64,000 bases of DNA, from NCBI GenBank assembly GCA_023429375.1, contig JAEYVY010000013.1, positions 124,001 through 188,000 of the forward strand, written 5' to 3'. Source of the DNA: Bacteroidota bacterium (GTDB lineage Bacteria > Bacteroidota > Bacteroidia > Bacteroidales > Tannerellaceae). Positions 34,143 to 44,558 of this stretch are shown here, in pieces (position 1 is the stretch's first letter; each line of letters starts with the position of its first letter). The notes beneath the pieces are model-generated. The model was not told the DNA's origin. It made no database searches and saw only the letters and a list, made by a program, of their open reading frames with translations. Position numbers and translations under genes: made by a program.

Positions 34143-37100
34143 ATGTTAATGTTTAAATTCAGAACTCTTTTACTTTTCTTGTTATCTTTTTGTGCCTATC
34201 CTATCTTGGCCCAAGTAACTACAGCAAGTATGAGTGGTACGGTTACTGACCAAGAGGGTGCAGTAATTGGTGCTACTGTCGTTGTTACGCACGAGCCATC
34301 AGGAACAACGTACGGAACCATAACAAACGAGAACGGACGATTCAATCTAAGTGGAATGCGTACCGGAGGTCCTTACAAAGCTGAAGTATCTTTCATTGGC
34401 TATCAAATGGTAGTGTATAAGGATATCCAGTTGCAACTTGGCGACAACTACGTATTAAACACCATCTTGAAAGAATCAAGTGAAGAACTGGATGAAGTTG
34501 TTGTAACTGCATCTGCGAGCAGCAATATGAAATCTGACCGTGCAGGTGCCATTACAAATATCAACAGTGAAAAGATGGCTATACTTCCTACAGTAAGCCG
34601 CAGTATGAACGATGTTATGCGTTTGACTCCTCAAGGAGGTAACACAGGTAACGGTTTTGCAGTTGGTGGTGGTAACTTCCGTCAATCATACGTTACTGTC
34701 GACGGTGCCGCGTTTAACAATGCATTCGGTATCGGTTCTAACCTTCCTTCAGGCGGTTCACCTATTTCATTAGATGCATTGGAACAAATCTCTGTTTCTG
34801 TAACTCCTTACGACGTACGTCAGAGCGGTTTTACTGGTGGAGCAATCAATGCAGTAACTAAGAGTGGTACAAACGAAATTAAAGGATCGGCATATACATT
34901 CCTAACCAATCAAGATTGGAAAGGTAACCATGCCGGAGATGTCGATTTGACTCGTGAAGATTCAAAAGCATATACCTACGGCGCAAGTTTGGGTGGTGCA
35001 ATCATCAAAAACAAGTTGTTCTTCTTCATCAACGGTGAATATGAAGACAACGTAACAGCAGGACCTTCAGCTGTTGCTCGTGCAAACGAAAATGCAGACT
35101 GGGGTAATAACACAGCAAACGTACACCGTCCTACAATTGCAGACATGGATATGATGTCTAACTATTTGAAAGATAAATACGGATACAACCCTGGACGTTA
35201 TCAGAACTATTCAATTGAAACACCTGCTTATCGTATCTTGGGACGCTTAGACTGGAACATCAACCAGAATCATAAAGTTAATGTTCGTTTCTCTCGTACG
35301 CATATGAAAGATTCTAACAGCCCATCAAGTTCTACCTCTCCATTAACAGCTAACCAGATCTACCCTGGTGGCGACGGCGTCAGTGCAGGTAGCGGACGTA
35401 CCTCTTTCCCGGGCATGTATTTTGAAAGTTCACGTTATTTCCAAGAACAGAACTTTACATCTTATGCGGGTGAATGGAACTCAAAATGGTTGAATGGACA
35501 ATTGAATAATACACTTCGTGCAACTTACTCTCACCAAAATGAACCTCGTTCATATGTAGGTGGATTCTTCCCAACAGTAGACATCTTGAAAAATGGTTCT
35601 CTATATGCTTCATTCGGTCCGGATCCATTTACACCGGGTAACTTACGTGAAGTTAAAACTTGGGTATTGACAGACGAAGTATCTATGTCAATCGGTAAAC
35701 ACAATCTATTTGCCGGTCTTCAGTTTGAAAGCAACGATGCTATCAATGGATTCATGCAAGGTGGTAACGGATATTATGTATTTGCATCATGGGATGATTT
35801 CGTAAATGGCAACAAGCCTTCTGCATTCGGTATTACTCACTCAAATTCAGAAGACTTGTCTCAATTCCAAGCAAAGATGAAGTATCTGCAATATTCTTTG
35901 TATGCTCAAGATCAAATCACGATCAATGACAACTTCAAATTAACAGCAGGTTTGCGTTTCGAATTACCTGTTTACCCTGATTTGAAGAACAACTATAACG
36001 ATGCATATTACAATTTGAACTTTGCTAAAGAAGGGCAAGCAGAACGTCACTTCTCTACAGATCAAGTTCCTACTGCAAAAGTTTCAGTTTCTCCACGTGT
36101 TGGTTTTAACTGGGACTTAACAGGCGAACGTAAATATGTAGTTCGTGGAGGTACAGGTATTTTCGTTGGACGTCTTCCTTTCGTATGGTTAGTATCTGCT
36201 GTTGGTAACTCAAACGTAGGACAAACTCAATATTACTATAACAAAGCAGTAGACGCAACAGGCAACCAGCCTAATTTCCACGCTAACTTGGAGGACATCT
36301 TGAAAGATTTGTATAATGGTAACTTCAAGCCGTCTCAGGTAACTGCTCCGGCTTCTCCGACTATCATCGACAAAGATTTGAAAATGCCATCAACTTGGAA
36401 AACATCGTTGGCTTTTGATGCTAAACTTCCTGAAAATATCGACTTCACTTTGGAAGGTATTTTTAACAGAGATATCAATCCATCTGTTATCACAAACGAA
36501 AATTATTATGCTGACGGAACAATCCAATTATCTCCAAATGATACAAGAAGCTTATACTCTAAGTATACAAAGAACAATAACGCTTATTTGATCACAAATG
36601 CAGGAGGTGAAGCATATTATTACTCTTTGACAGCTCAGTTGGCTAAGAAATTCAACTTCGGCCTTGACATGTCTGTGGCTTATACCTATTCTAATGCTAA
36701 AGCTTATAACGATGGTCTAGGTAGTCAGGTTACGTCTGCTTATAAGACAAATACCAACTCAGTTAATGGTGTAAACGAAGATGAAATCGGTTATGCAAGC
36801 TACGTTTCTCCTCATCGTATCGTAGGTTCATTAGGCTATCGCATCGGTAACGAAAAAATGGCTTCTACATTCTCTTTGATCTATGAAGGAATGAATATGG
36901 GTTATAGTGGTGGTTACGCTTCTACTCGCTATTCTTACTCTTTGACAGGCAACGTTGTTGGTGACGGTGGTGCAAACAACTTGATCTACATTCCTGCAAG
37001 CCGCGAAGAACTGAACAGCTGGGTATTTGCCGAAGAAACTAAACCAGGTACTCCTTACATGATCACTGACGAAAGCGGTAAGAAAGTTGTTTATACAGCT

Positions 37101-37502
37101 AACCAACAACGCGATGACTTCTGGGCTTACATTAATCAAGATAGCTATTTAAAGAACAACAAAGGCAAATATGCTGATCGTAATGGTGCAATCATGCCAT
37201 GGCATCACCAACTTGACTTCAAGTTCGTTCAAGACTATAACTTCTTGGTTGGAGGTAAAAAGAACACATTGCAATTTGGTGTTGATGTTAAAAACTTCCT
37301 GAACCTATTGAACAGTGAATGGGGATTATATAAGACTGTAAACAACAGCTCAATTCTTTCTTACAACACAGCAGCAGGAAGTGCTAAGGGCTATACTTTC
37401 CAACAGAACAACGGAAAGAGACTTGTTGATACTTACAATAATTATAATAGTTTTGCATCTACATACTCAATCCAATTCAGCGTACGCTACATCTTCAATT
37501 AA
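34143..37502 (+). CDS. Oar-type TonB-dependent receptor
   Basis: This 1119-residue outer-membrane protein has a signal peptide ending near YPILAQ, a carboxypeptidase-regulatory-like domain (about 25-115, SGTVTDQEGAVIGATVVV), a plug (about 120-240, GNGFAVGGGNFRQSYVTVDG) and a long beta-barrel. The closing NFLNLLNSEWGLYK and SVRYIF segments are typical of the Oar/OmpA-related TonB receptor group. Codon use looks biased toward highly expressed codons, suggesting an abundant protein. There is no SusD partner. Oar homologues have been linked to protein import or adhesion, but the substrate here is unknown. A strong terminator follows. Confidence 0.88.
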   Translation: MLMFKFRTLLLFLLSFCAYPILAQVTTASMSGTVTDQEGAVIGATVVVTHEPSGTTYGTITNENGRFNLSGMRTGGPYKAEVSFIGYQMVVYKDIQLQLGDNYVLNTILKESSEELDEVVVTASASSNMKSDRAGAITNINSEKMAILPTVSRSMNDVMRLTPQGGNTGNGFAVGGGNFRQSYVTVDGAAFNNAFGIGSNLPSGGSPISLDALEQISVSVTPYDVRQSGFTGGAINAVTKSGTNEIKGSAYTFLTNQDWKGNHAGDVDLTREDSKAYTYGASLGGAIIKNKLFFFINGEYEDNVTAGPSAVARANENADWGNNTANVHRPTIADMDMMSNYLKDKYGYNPGRYQNYSIETPAYRILGRLDWNINQNHKVNVRFSRTHMKDSNSPSSSTSPLTANQIYPGGDGVSAGSGRTSFPGMYFESSRYFQEQNFTSYAGEWNSKWLNGQLNNTLRATYSHQNEPRSYVGGFFPTVDILKNGSLYASFGPDPFTPGNLREVKTWVLTDEVSMSIGKHNLFAGLQFESNDAINGFMQGGNGYYVFASWDDFVNGNKPSAFGITHSNSEDLSQFQAKMKYLQYSLYAQDQITINDNFKLTAGLRFELPVYPDLKNNYNDAYYNLNFAKEGQAERHFSTDQVPTAKVSVSPRVGFNWDLTGERKYVVRGGTGIFVGRLPFVWLVSAVGNSNVGQTQYYYNKAVDATGNQPNFHANLEDILKDLYNGNFKPSQVTAPASPTIIDKDLKMPSTWKTSLAFDAKLPENIDFTLEGIFNRDINPSVITNENYYADGTIQLSPNDTRSLYSKYTKNNNAYLITNAGGEAYYYSLTAQLAKKFNFGLDMSVAYTYSNAKAYNDGLGSQVTSAYKTNTNSVNGVNEDEIGYASYVSPHRIVGSLGYRIGNEKMASTFSLIYEGMNMGYSGGYASTRYSYSLTGNVVGDGGANNLIYIPASREELNSWVFAEETKPGTPYMITDESGKKVVYTANQQRDDFWAYINQDSYLKNNKGKYADRNGAIMPWHHQLDFKFVQDYNFLVGGKKNTLQFGVDVKNFLNLLNSEWGLYKTVNNSSILSYNTAAGSAKGYTFQQNNGKRLVDTYNNYNSFASTYSIQFSVRYIFN

Positions 37503-37543
37503 GCGTATACCGAATTAAGGAACAAATAAGAGTTCTGATATAA

Positions 37544-37586
37544 AAAAGCGGTTTTGTGAATCCTCACAAAACCGCTTTTCTTTTTG
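37544..37586 (+). terminator. Terminator of the Oar-like receptor gene
   Basis: A perfect 16-bp stem (37544-37559 with 37564-37579) with a short loop is followed by a T-rich tail. Confidence 0.92.
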
Positions 37587-37742
37587 AGGTGTGGTAGAAT
37601 CCCTAAAAAATTGACTATAAATATATAATTACAGGTAATAAGATTTATATAATTTCAATGCGACTCATAATCTTATCACCGTACTAATCCTATCAAAAAA
37701 CAACGTGGAAATCACAAAACATTTAACTGTCCCTACTAAATG

Positions 37743-37778
37743 AAAAAACAATCGGCCACAGGTAATCTGCAGCCGATT
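37743..37778 (-). terminator. Terminator of the sigma-FecR-SusCD-phosphoesterase operon
   Basis: On the minus strand AATCGGC (37778-37772) pairs with GCCGATT (37756-37750), followed by a run of T. It lies 63 nt after the last stop of the operon. Confidence 0.7.
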
Positions 37779-37841
37779 AAAATACTGGATTAATTTAACA
37801 CTTAATTAAACTATATAGCTCATCCAGTAACCATTCATACA

Positions 37842-38924
37842 TTATTCTAGAACAATATCAAATTGATCATATGACTCTGTGCGGTGGGCCAAATGCTTTG
37901 TACTTGGAGAAATGCCAAAAAATGGAGAATAAGTTCTAACCTTTATCGTTTTTCCATCAGGCATAAATTCCAAAATCCGAAGCCATCCATCGCCTCCATT
38001 ACCTTCAAATCCACCACCTAAGGCTTGTACATTAAACATCATTTGGTGAACATTCTTATTGACATCATTTTTATCAATTCGATAACCAACATTTTCATAG
38101 AAATTATTTACTGTTCCTGTTGTATGACCACATATAAGTAATCTTATATTACTAGATGGCTTAAGTAATTTAAGCCAAATATCTACACCTGCATTTCCCG
38201 GTTCAAGAGCATAATTGTCTTTCTCAATCAACTTACATGCATCTCTATTTCCCCGCATATATCCGTGAGTCATAAAGATTACTTTACTATCCTTGTATTT
38301 ATCACTTGCAGCAAGATCTTTAGCCCATTGAAGGACTTCATCACGTGGATGAAATTCTGACGTAATCACTAAAACGGTTCCCCAGACTGGATCAACAAAT
38401 TCAAAAGCTGCATTCTCGAGTGATGGTATTCCATTTCTATTAGGTAATGCACTAACACATAAATCACGCCACGCCGTATTACGTTCAAATGGAAAATACT
38501 CAGGGAATCTAGTCATACTATTCTCAGACTTCTGATAACCATATTCATGATTACCTGCTGATATAATATAAGGAACTTTATTATCAAGATGGGCAAATGC
38601 TTTTGACCCAGCTTCCCACATCTCACGGCTAGTTTGATTCAGCATTTTTCTGTTACGAATAATGTTCTCATTTTGCTCGACAACATCCCCAGTACATAAT
38701 ACTGCTTTTATTTTAAGTGGAGCAATATGATCAGATATCCATAACATGCACAAGTCTAATATTGGCTGATTTATATCATACTTCGTATAACCCTGGGGGT
38801 CACCTAAAAGAATCATTGAGAATGAGTTGGGATCCGTCAGGCTTTGAGGATCAGCGCGATGTTGCGCTGATCCCAAAATTGATATATTCAATATCAATCC
38901 AATTAATATTATTTTTTTCATCAT
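37842..38924 (-). CDS. Secreted calcineurin-like metallophosphoesterase
   Basis: This 360-residue protein has a signal peptide (MMKKIILIGLILNISILGSAQ) and a metallophosphoesterase domain. The two-metal motifs are GDVVEQN (GDxxx), SAGNHEYG (GNH[D/E]), FMTHGYMRG and CGHTTG. Motif I reads LLGDPQGY, with Gln where the family usually has His. ATG 38924 or 38921 is chosen because the longer frame overlaps the SusD gene and destroys the signal peptide. It is the last gene of the SusCD operon, so it probably processes the imported substrate in the periplasm. The substrate (phosphomonoester or diester) is unknown. Confidence 0.85.
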   Translation of the reverse strand: MMKKIILIGLILNISILGSAQHRADPQSLTDPNSFSMILLGDPQGYTKYDINQPILDLCMLWISDHIAPLKIKAVLCTGDVVEQNENIIRNRKMLNQTSREMWEAGSKAFAHLDNKVPYIISAGNHEYGYQKSENSMTRFPEYFPFERNTAWRDLCVSALPNRNGIPSLENAAFEFVDPVWGTVLVITSEFHPRDEVLQWAKDLAASDKYKDSKVIFMTHGYMRGNRDACKLIEKDNYALEPGNAGVDIWLKLLKPSSNIRLLICGHTTGTVNNFYENVGYRIDKNDVNKNVHQMMFNVQALGGGFEGNGGDGWLRILEFMPDGKTIKVRTYSPFFGISPSTKHLAHRTESYDQFDIVLE

Positions 38925-38950
38925 TACTATTCTTGTATTATATGCAATAA

Positions 38951-40843
38951 TTAGTCTTGCCATCCAGGATTTTGAGTTAGGTTAGAGTTCATTTCTCTTT
39001 CTTTTGCAGGTATAGGTAATATTTTTATTTGTTCACCTACACTAAGATGTTTATATGTAGTTTCACCCCAAATCTGCATAATACCGTTAGAATTCATCTC
39101 TCCTACTTTTCCTGATGAATGATCTCTGAATTTTCTGTCGTACCATGTTCCCCAACGAAGCTCATTAAAATACATGGAGTCTTCTCCGCCAAGTTCAACA
39201 TAAAACTCTCTACGGATTCGTTCACGCATATCATCTTTGCCTGTAACTTGAGTTGCTGGATATGCAGGGCTGTTAAGTAGTACGTGGCCTGCACGTTTTC
39301 TTACTTTATTTACTTGACTGATTGCCTCTTCTGTTCTACCAAGTTCATTCAAACATTCTGCTCTTCTAAGTAGAACTTCTGCATATCGGCAAAGAATAAT
39401 ATCCTCTGAATAGACCCAACGAGTTGTACATTCGTCGTATTCGGGAACGTATTTTCTCCAGAGATAATAAAATTTAGAATTTGTATCTGTACGAACATCA
39501 TAAGGTGCTCCAGCATCAAGAATGTAAGGCCAACGTAGCGTCCATATATTATTACCTACACCACTTACATTACCATTATATGTTGAATAAGGAGTAATAA
39601 TTGTTTGCATAAGTCGAGGATCGCGATCTTCATAAGCTTTACGAACTCGGGCCTCATTTCCTTGATCCAAATAATAATTCATGTCAGCACCATAAGCTAC
39701 CATATTATTATATAACGCTTTATAGTTTGATGTTGCCTCAGTTGTTCCCCATGTACCGTTACCTGACTGAAGTCCATCACGTAGGAAGAACGCCACTCGT
39801 TTATTAGGAGCCATAGAATGCCAATCAGGAAGATATTTCTCCCAATCAAATTTTGAACCATCTGCACATTCGTACATTTCCACAAATGCAGGATTCGGAA
39901 TATAATTGTTCCATGCAGAACCACCAGTTACACGATTTCCATAATTAATAGCTCTTGGATTACCCATATTGGTTGTTTCTACACATTGAACAGAAAAGAT
40001 CATTTCGTCACACTGCTCATTCGCTGGTTTAAATAGTTGGAAGAAATCATCATTTCCTGCTGCACCATTACTTGGACTGAATAATGCATATCCTAGTCCT
40101 TCGATAGCTTCAAAATCAGAAAGAGCTCGTGTGTAATCACCCATAAATTGATAGGCCTGACCTCTGTATGCGTAAGCAGTGCCTTTTGTTATACGTCCAT
40201 ACTCACTACTTCCTTTAGCATATTTTCCAGGCAAATTAGGTTCATTAATGCAAGATGAAAGATCATCAATGACTAATTCCCAAACCTCTGATTCTGAAGA
40301 ACGAGCCTTTGTTGCATCCATGTTAGAAACATTTTCCGTATAAATAGGAACTCCTCTCCACATTACATTCAAATTAAAATATGCCCATGCACGAAGGAAT
40401 TTACATTCTGCCTTACACTTTGCTTTTTCATTATCAGTCATATCAGGAACATTATCAATATTATTGATTACATCGTTTGCACGATATATAATCGTATAAT
40501 AGAATTTATAATGTTCCGCTACAAATGATGTCGAAGGCGTACATGAACCAGATATTAAAAAACTACTGTTCTTCCAGTTCATATCAATATCCATCACAGA
40601 TGACCATGCATCTGACGGAATACCCATAGTTCCACCGGTATAATTCTGTGAAAACCGCACATATAGTTCATTATACACTCCCATTACTGCAGCACGTGCT
40701 AGTACAGGACTAGACCAAACGTTAGCACTTGAAAAACTGTAGCTGGGGGATGTATCAAGAAGATCACTCTTACATCCTGGGAAAGACAACACAAATGCTG
40801 ACGTTGTTAGAAGAAATATTATTTGTTTAAATATTTTTTTCAT
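38951..40843 (-). CDS. SusD/RagB-family surface lipoprotein
   Basis: This 630-residue lipoprotein (signal ending SFPGC, Cys24) has the SusD alpha-helical TPR scaffold. An N-terminal SusD-like section (NVWSSPVLARAAVMGVYNELY), a central KAECKFLRAWAYFNLNVMW helix pair and a C-terminal RVRKAYEDRDPRLMQTIITPY region are followed by the family's closing REFYVELGGEDSMYFNELRWG. It forms the lid over the SusC barrel encoded 31 nt upstream and helps capture the substrate at the cell surface. Confidence 0.95.
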   Translation of the reverse strand: MKKIFKQIIFLLTTSAFVLSFPGCKSDLLDTSPSYSFSSANVWSSPVLARAAVMGVYNELYVRFSQNYTGGTMGIPSDAWSSVMDIDMNWKNSSFLISGSCTPSTSFVAEHYKFYYTIIYRANDVINNIDNVPDMTDNEKAKCKAECKFLRAWAYFNLNVMWRGVPIYTENVSNMDATKARSSESEVWELVIDDLSSCINEPNLPGKYAKGSSEYGRITKGTAYAYRGQAYQFMGDYTRALSDFEAIEGLGYALFSPSNGAAGNDDFFQLFKPANEQCDEMIFSVQCVETTNMGNPRAINYGNRVTGGSAWNNYIPNPAFVEMYECADGSKFDWEKYLPDWHSMAPNKRVAFFLRDGLQSGNGTWGTTEATSNYKALYNNMVAYGADMNYYLDQGNEARVRKAYEDRDPRLMQTIITPYSTYNGNVSGVGNNIWTLRWPYILDAGAPYDVRTDTNSKFYYLWRKYVPEYDECTTRWVYSEDIILCRYAEVLLRRAECLNELGRTEEAISQVNKVRKRAGHVLLNSPAYPATQVTGKDDMRERIRREFYVELGGEDSMYFNELRWGTWYDRKFRDHSSGKVGEMNSNGIMQIWGETTYKHLSVGEQIKILPIPAKEREMNSNLTQNPGWQD

Positions 40844-40874
40844 GGTTCTACTATTTTATTAATTCAATTAAGGT

Positions 40875-43800
40875 TTAAAATGTCACACTAGCTCCAAATG
40901 CATATTGACGCATTGTTGAATAACCAACTGTGGTACGCATTTCCGGATCTTGCCCAGAGAATCCTGTAAACGCAAAGAGATTTTCTCCAGTTACATAAAC
41001 ACGAAGGCCGTCAACAAAGAACTTCTTAGTAATATCCCGAGGAAGAGTATAACCCAGTGTCAAGTTTCTCAATTTAATGAAATCTCCTTTTTCCAAATGC
41101 AAAGAAGAACTTGCTGAACTTTGAGCACCAGATAGGTTTACTAAACGTGGTTGCTTAGATGTTAGATTTGTTCTAGGATCAGATGGGTTTTCAGGGTTAT
41201 AAAAATAATGATCATTAGCAACTTTATCTGGAATAGCATAGCCATAGATTGTCTCACTTGAATTTCTTGATGTGCTATAGTAATAAATACTAAAACCTGC
41301 AGCACCACCCCATGCCATAGAGAAATCAAAGTTCTTCCAGTTTGCATTTGCTTGAAATCCAAAATTATATTTTGGTGTAGTTGATGTATCTTGGAATTCT
41401 GAATCATAAGAGTTTCCATAAATACCATCTCCATTTGTGTCTGCATAAACATATTCACCGTACCAGATGGCATTTTTTGCAACTGAATTATACGGTTGGA
41501 ATGAGTACCCGGCCGCTTTCATTGCTTGAACCCATTTTAAATCATCTTCTGTACGGATCATACCATCTTTTGGACCTCCATTTATATTAACCGTACCATC
41601 TGCATTATAATAAGATCCACTGCCTTTGTATGTATTGGGCAGATAGAATTCATTTATTTGATGACCTTCAATAATCCTTGTTGTACCACCGGTAGAAACA
41701 TCACCAATATTTGTTGAATATTGTGTATGGTCAGAATTCCAACCTCTTTTTAATTCTCCCTTATATTTACTAACAATGTTTTTGTTGAATGAAAATTGTC
41801 CCTTAACACTATAGCTAAAATCTTTACCTACATTGTCTCTCCATCCGAGTTCGAACTCTACCCCGTTATTCGTAACCTCTGCAATGTTTTCTTTAGGTGC
41901 AGAAGCATTACCCATCACCATATACATGTCTGGGGTGTAAAGAATACCTGTTGTAAGTTTATTATATACATCAATAGTTCCTGATAGTTTATTATCAAAG
42001 AAGCCATAATCAAAACCTAAATTTGTAACAGCCGTTTCTTCCCACGTAAGCGCCGCGTTAGCAATTGATGTAATTGCAATACCACTAGTTAATGCTTGTC
42101 CAATGGAGTAATTTGCTGTTGAATATACAGACTGCCAGTCATAATTACCAATTGAATTATTACCAAGTTTACCCCATGAAGCACGAATCTTCAAATTGGT
42201 TAACAAGTCTACTGGTTTTAGCCATGATTCTTCATTCATACGCCATCCTAATGAAAATGAAGGGAAAGCACCCCAACGATAGTCAGGAGCAAATCTGGAT
42301 GAACCATCATAACGCAGGTTGACTTCAAACAAGTATTTACTCTTATAAGCATAATTAGCACGTCCAAAAAATGAACGAGAGGTATATTCTGTTCCATATC
42401 CACTGGATGAATAAGGAGAAGTTGCTGCATTAAAGTCATTTACCTTGGCATCTGTAAGTCCTAGTTTACTTACGTCAGACACTCTGTACTTATAAGTCTG
42501 CTCTTCATAACCTAGCATTGCAGAAATATCATGAGAGCCGATAGTTTGATTATAGTTAAGCAAATGATTCAACTTCGTTGAATTTTCTCTTGTATAATAC
42601 ATATAGGTATAAAGAGTTGATGGATCAGCAGCACCTGTTGAAAAAGCACCTTTTGAGAAACTATATTTCCCATTTGAGGTGTCCACTGTTTTCTTTTCAC
42701 GACGAAGATCACTATAATAGAAGTCAAAATTATAGGTAAAGTGTTTCAAGAATTTAACTTGTGCATACCAATCTGTATATAGTTGAGTATTTTTATCATA
42801 CCCATCAGAAAGAGCCATGTCCCAAAGTGGGTTATGTGATTGTGGGTCATCTTCTGGTCCTTCAGGAGCACCAAATTTACCATCATAGAATGGATAAATA
42901 CAAGGCAGCATCTTCTGGGTGTTTAATGAATTGAAAAAGCCACTACCTGAACTACTTACATCACTATCTGTAACATTTCCCCATGAACGAGTTCCGACTC
43001 TTAACCAATCAGTTACATCTGAATATAAATTAATACGTCCCATATATCTGGAGTAACCTGATTTTTTAACAACTCCAGGGTTATCAATAAAAGATAGACT
43101 CATAGAATAACCTGTTCGTGAATCTTTTCCATTAATTGATACTGTGTGTTTTTGCATCCACTGTTTTGTATATATCTCATCCCACCAATCCGTATTTGGA
43201 TAGGCTACATAATTGGGATAACCAGAAGCAGCAAGACCATTTGGATTTGCATTGGCAGCTTTCCAAGTATCTATTGAACTTTGAGAAAACATTTCTGAGT
43301 TTCCAAGGTTGGTAGACGATTCGTTCATCAATTGCATATACTTAACATAATCAGAAATTGTATGAATGGTCTTGAACGGTTCATTGTACGAAGCAGTTCC
43401 ATCATAACTTATACTGATTTTTCCATCTGCACCATTTTTAGTAGTAATCAGGATAACCCCATTTGCTCCTCTATTTCCATAGATTGCACAAGAGGCTGCA
43501 TCTTTAAGAATAGATACACTTGCAATATCTGATGGGTTTACCATATTTATGCTTTGTTCCATGCCATCAACAAGTACAAGAGGACCAGATGAGTTTAATG
43601 TACCTACACCACGGATGTTAAATGAAAAACTTTCGGCATTAGGTTGACCTGAACTCTGCATAATTTGCAGCCCTGGAGTAGCATTATTCAGGATTTGAGC
43701 AGCATTAGTTACAGGTCTTGAGGCAATATTATCAAAGTTAACCGTAGATACAGAACCTGTCAAGTTAACTTTCTTTTGTGTACTATAACCAACAACAATT

Positions 43801-44456
43801 ACCTCTTCTAAAGCTCGAGTGTCTTCTTTAATTTCTATCGTGATGGAAGTCCTATTTCCAACAGAAACTTCTTGTGTTATATAGCCGATATAGGAAACTT
43901 GCAAAACTGCATTGTCATTCACATTTAATGTGAAGTTTCCATCCACATCAGTAATAACCCCGTTAGACGTTCCTTTTTCAAGAATATTGGCACCAATTAT
44001 AGATTCACCGAATTTATCAACAACTTTTCCTGTTATGGTTTTCTTATTCTGTTGCGGTTGTGGTTGAGAAACTACAGCAGACTGAGAAAAATCTTTCCGT
44101 TTATTGATTAGAATATACCGATCATTTATTCTGTACTCATAATTTTCAGGTAAAACTTGATTCAGCACTTCATTGATCTTTGCATCTTTAAGTTTTACAC
44201 TAACTTTTAGAGAAGTGTTAATTTGATCGTCATTATAAAAAAACTCAAATTCGCTTTGTTGACGAATAGCATCAAACACTTCTTCAAGGTTCACATTATT
44301 AAGATCCAGGCTTAATGAAGTGGCCTGAGAATAAGCCAACTTCGCCCATGACACATTTGATCCTAAGAGCATACAGATTAGAATCAAATTCATAATTCGA
44401 AATAGATTCTTACAGTCCACATTTAGGACCGCGTTTTTGGGTTTCTTTTTTTCCAT
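40875..44456 (-). CDS. SusC/RagA-family TonB transporter with STN domain
   Basis: This 1193-residue outer-membrane transporter has a signal region (about 15-40) and a secretin/TonB short N-terminal domain (about 50-110, LDLNNVNLEEVFDAIRQQSE), which in such proteins contacts a FecR anti-sigma factor. A carboxypeptidase-like domain follows (about 145-220, GKVVDKFGESIIGANILEKG), then the plug (VVGYSTQKKVNLTGSV) and a barrel ending GASVTF. The STN domain and the FecR and ECF sigma genes just upstream indicate transport-triggered signalling: substrate binding releases the sigma factor to boost this operon. Confidence 0.95.
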   Translation of the reverse strand: MEKKKPKNAVLNVDCKNLFRIMNLILICMLLGSNVSWAKLAYSQATSLSLDLNNVNLEEVFDAIRQQSEFEFFYNDDQINTSLKVSVKLKDAKINEVLNQVLPENYEYRINDRYILINKRKDFSQSAVVSQPQPQQNKKTITGKVVDKFGESIIGANILEKGTSNGVITDVDGNFTLNVNDNAVLQVSYIGYITQEVSVGNRTSITIEIKEDTRALEEVIVVGYSTQKKVNLTGSVSTVNFDNIASRPVTNAAQILNNATPGLQIMQSSGQPNAESFSFNIRGVGTLNSSGPLVLVDGMEQSINMVNPSDIASVSILKDAASCAIYGNRGANGVILITTKNGADGKISISYDGTASYNEPFKTIHTISDYVKYMQLMNESSTNLGNSEMFSQSSIDTWKAANANPNGLAASGYPNYVAYPNTDWWDEIYTKQWMQKHTVSINGKDSRTGYSMSLSFIDNPGVVKKSGYSRYMGRINLYSDVTDWLRVGTRSWGNVTDSDVSSSGSGFFNSLNTQKMLPCIYPFYDGKFGAPEGPEDDPQSHNPLWDMALSDGYDKNTQLYTDWYAQVKFLKHFTYNFDFYYSDLRREKKTVDTSNGKYSFSKGAFSTGAADPSTLYTYMYYTRENSTKLNHLLNYNQTIGSHDISAMLGYEEQTYKYRVSDVSKLGLTDAKVNDFNAATSPYSSSGYGTEYTSRSFFGRANYAYKSKYLFEVNLRYDGSSRFAPDYRWGAFPSFSLGWRMNEESWLKPVDLLTNLKIRASWGKLGNNSIGNYDWQSVYSTANYSIGQALTSGIAITSIANAALTWEETAVTNLGFDYGFFDNKLSGTIDVYNKLTTGILYTPDMYMVMGNASAPKENIAEVTNNGVEFELGWRDNVGKDFSYSVKGQFSFNKNIVSKYKGELKRGWNSDHTQYSTNIGDVSTGGTTRIIEGHQINEFYLPNTYKGSGSYYNADGTVNINGGPKDGMIRTEDDLKWVQAMKAAGYSFQPYNSVAKNAIWYGEYVYADTNGDGIYGNSYDSEFQDTSTTPKYNFGFQANANWKNFDFSMAWGGAAGFSIYYYSTSRNSSETIYGYAIPDKVANDHYFYNPENPSDPRTNLTSKQPRLVNLSGAQSSASSSLHLEKGDFIKLRNLTLGYTLPRDITKKFFVDGLRVYVTGENLFAFTGFSGQDPEMRTTVGYSTMRQYAFGASVTF

Positions 44457-44558
44457 AACTGAGTAGATTTAAAAGGATTGTTTACAATCATTTGAACTAT
44501 ATTGAAAAAGTTAACAAATCAAACCTGAATGTCCTATCTCATTGTTGGAGACGAACTA

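Larger units (their letters stand above)
37503..37841. other. Convergent intergenic region
   Basis: This 339-nt gap between convergent operons contains the plus-strand terminator at 37544 and the minus-strand terminator at 37743. The AT-rich stretch between them shows nothing further. Confidence 0.6.

Noticed and set aside
41162..41590. Open frames on both strands inside the SusC gene
   Set aside because: Shadow frames of a long, well-supported gene, with low-complexity translations.
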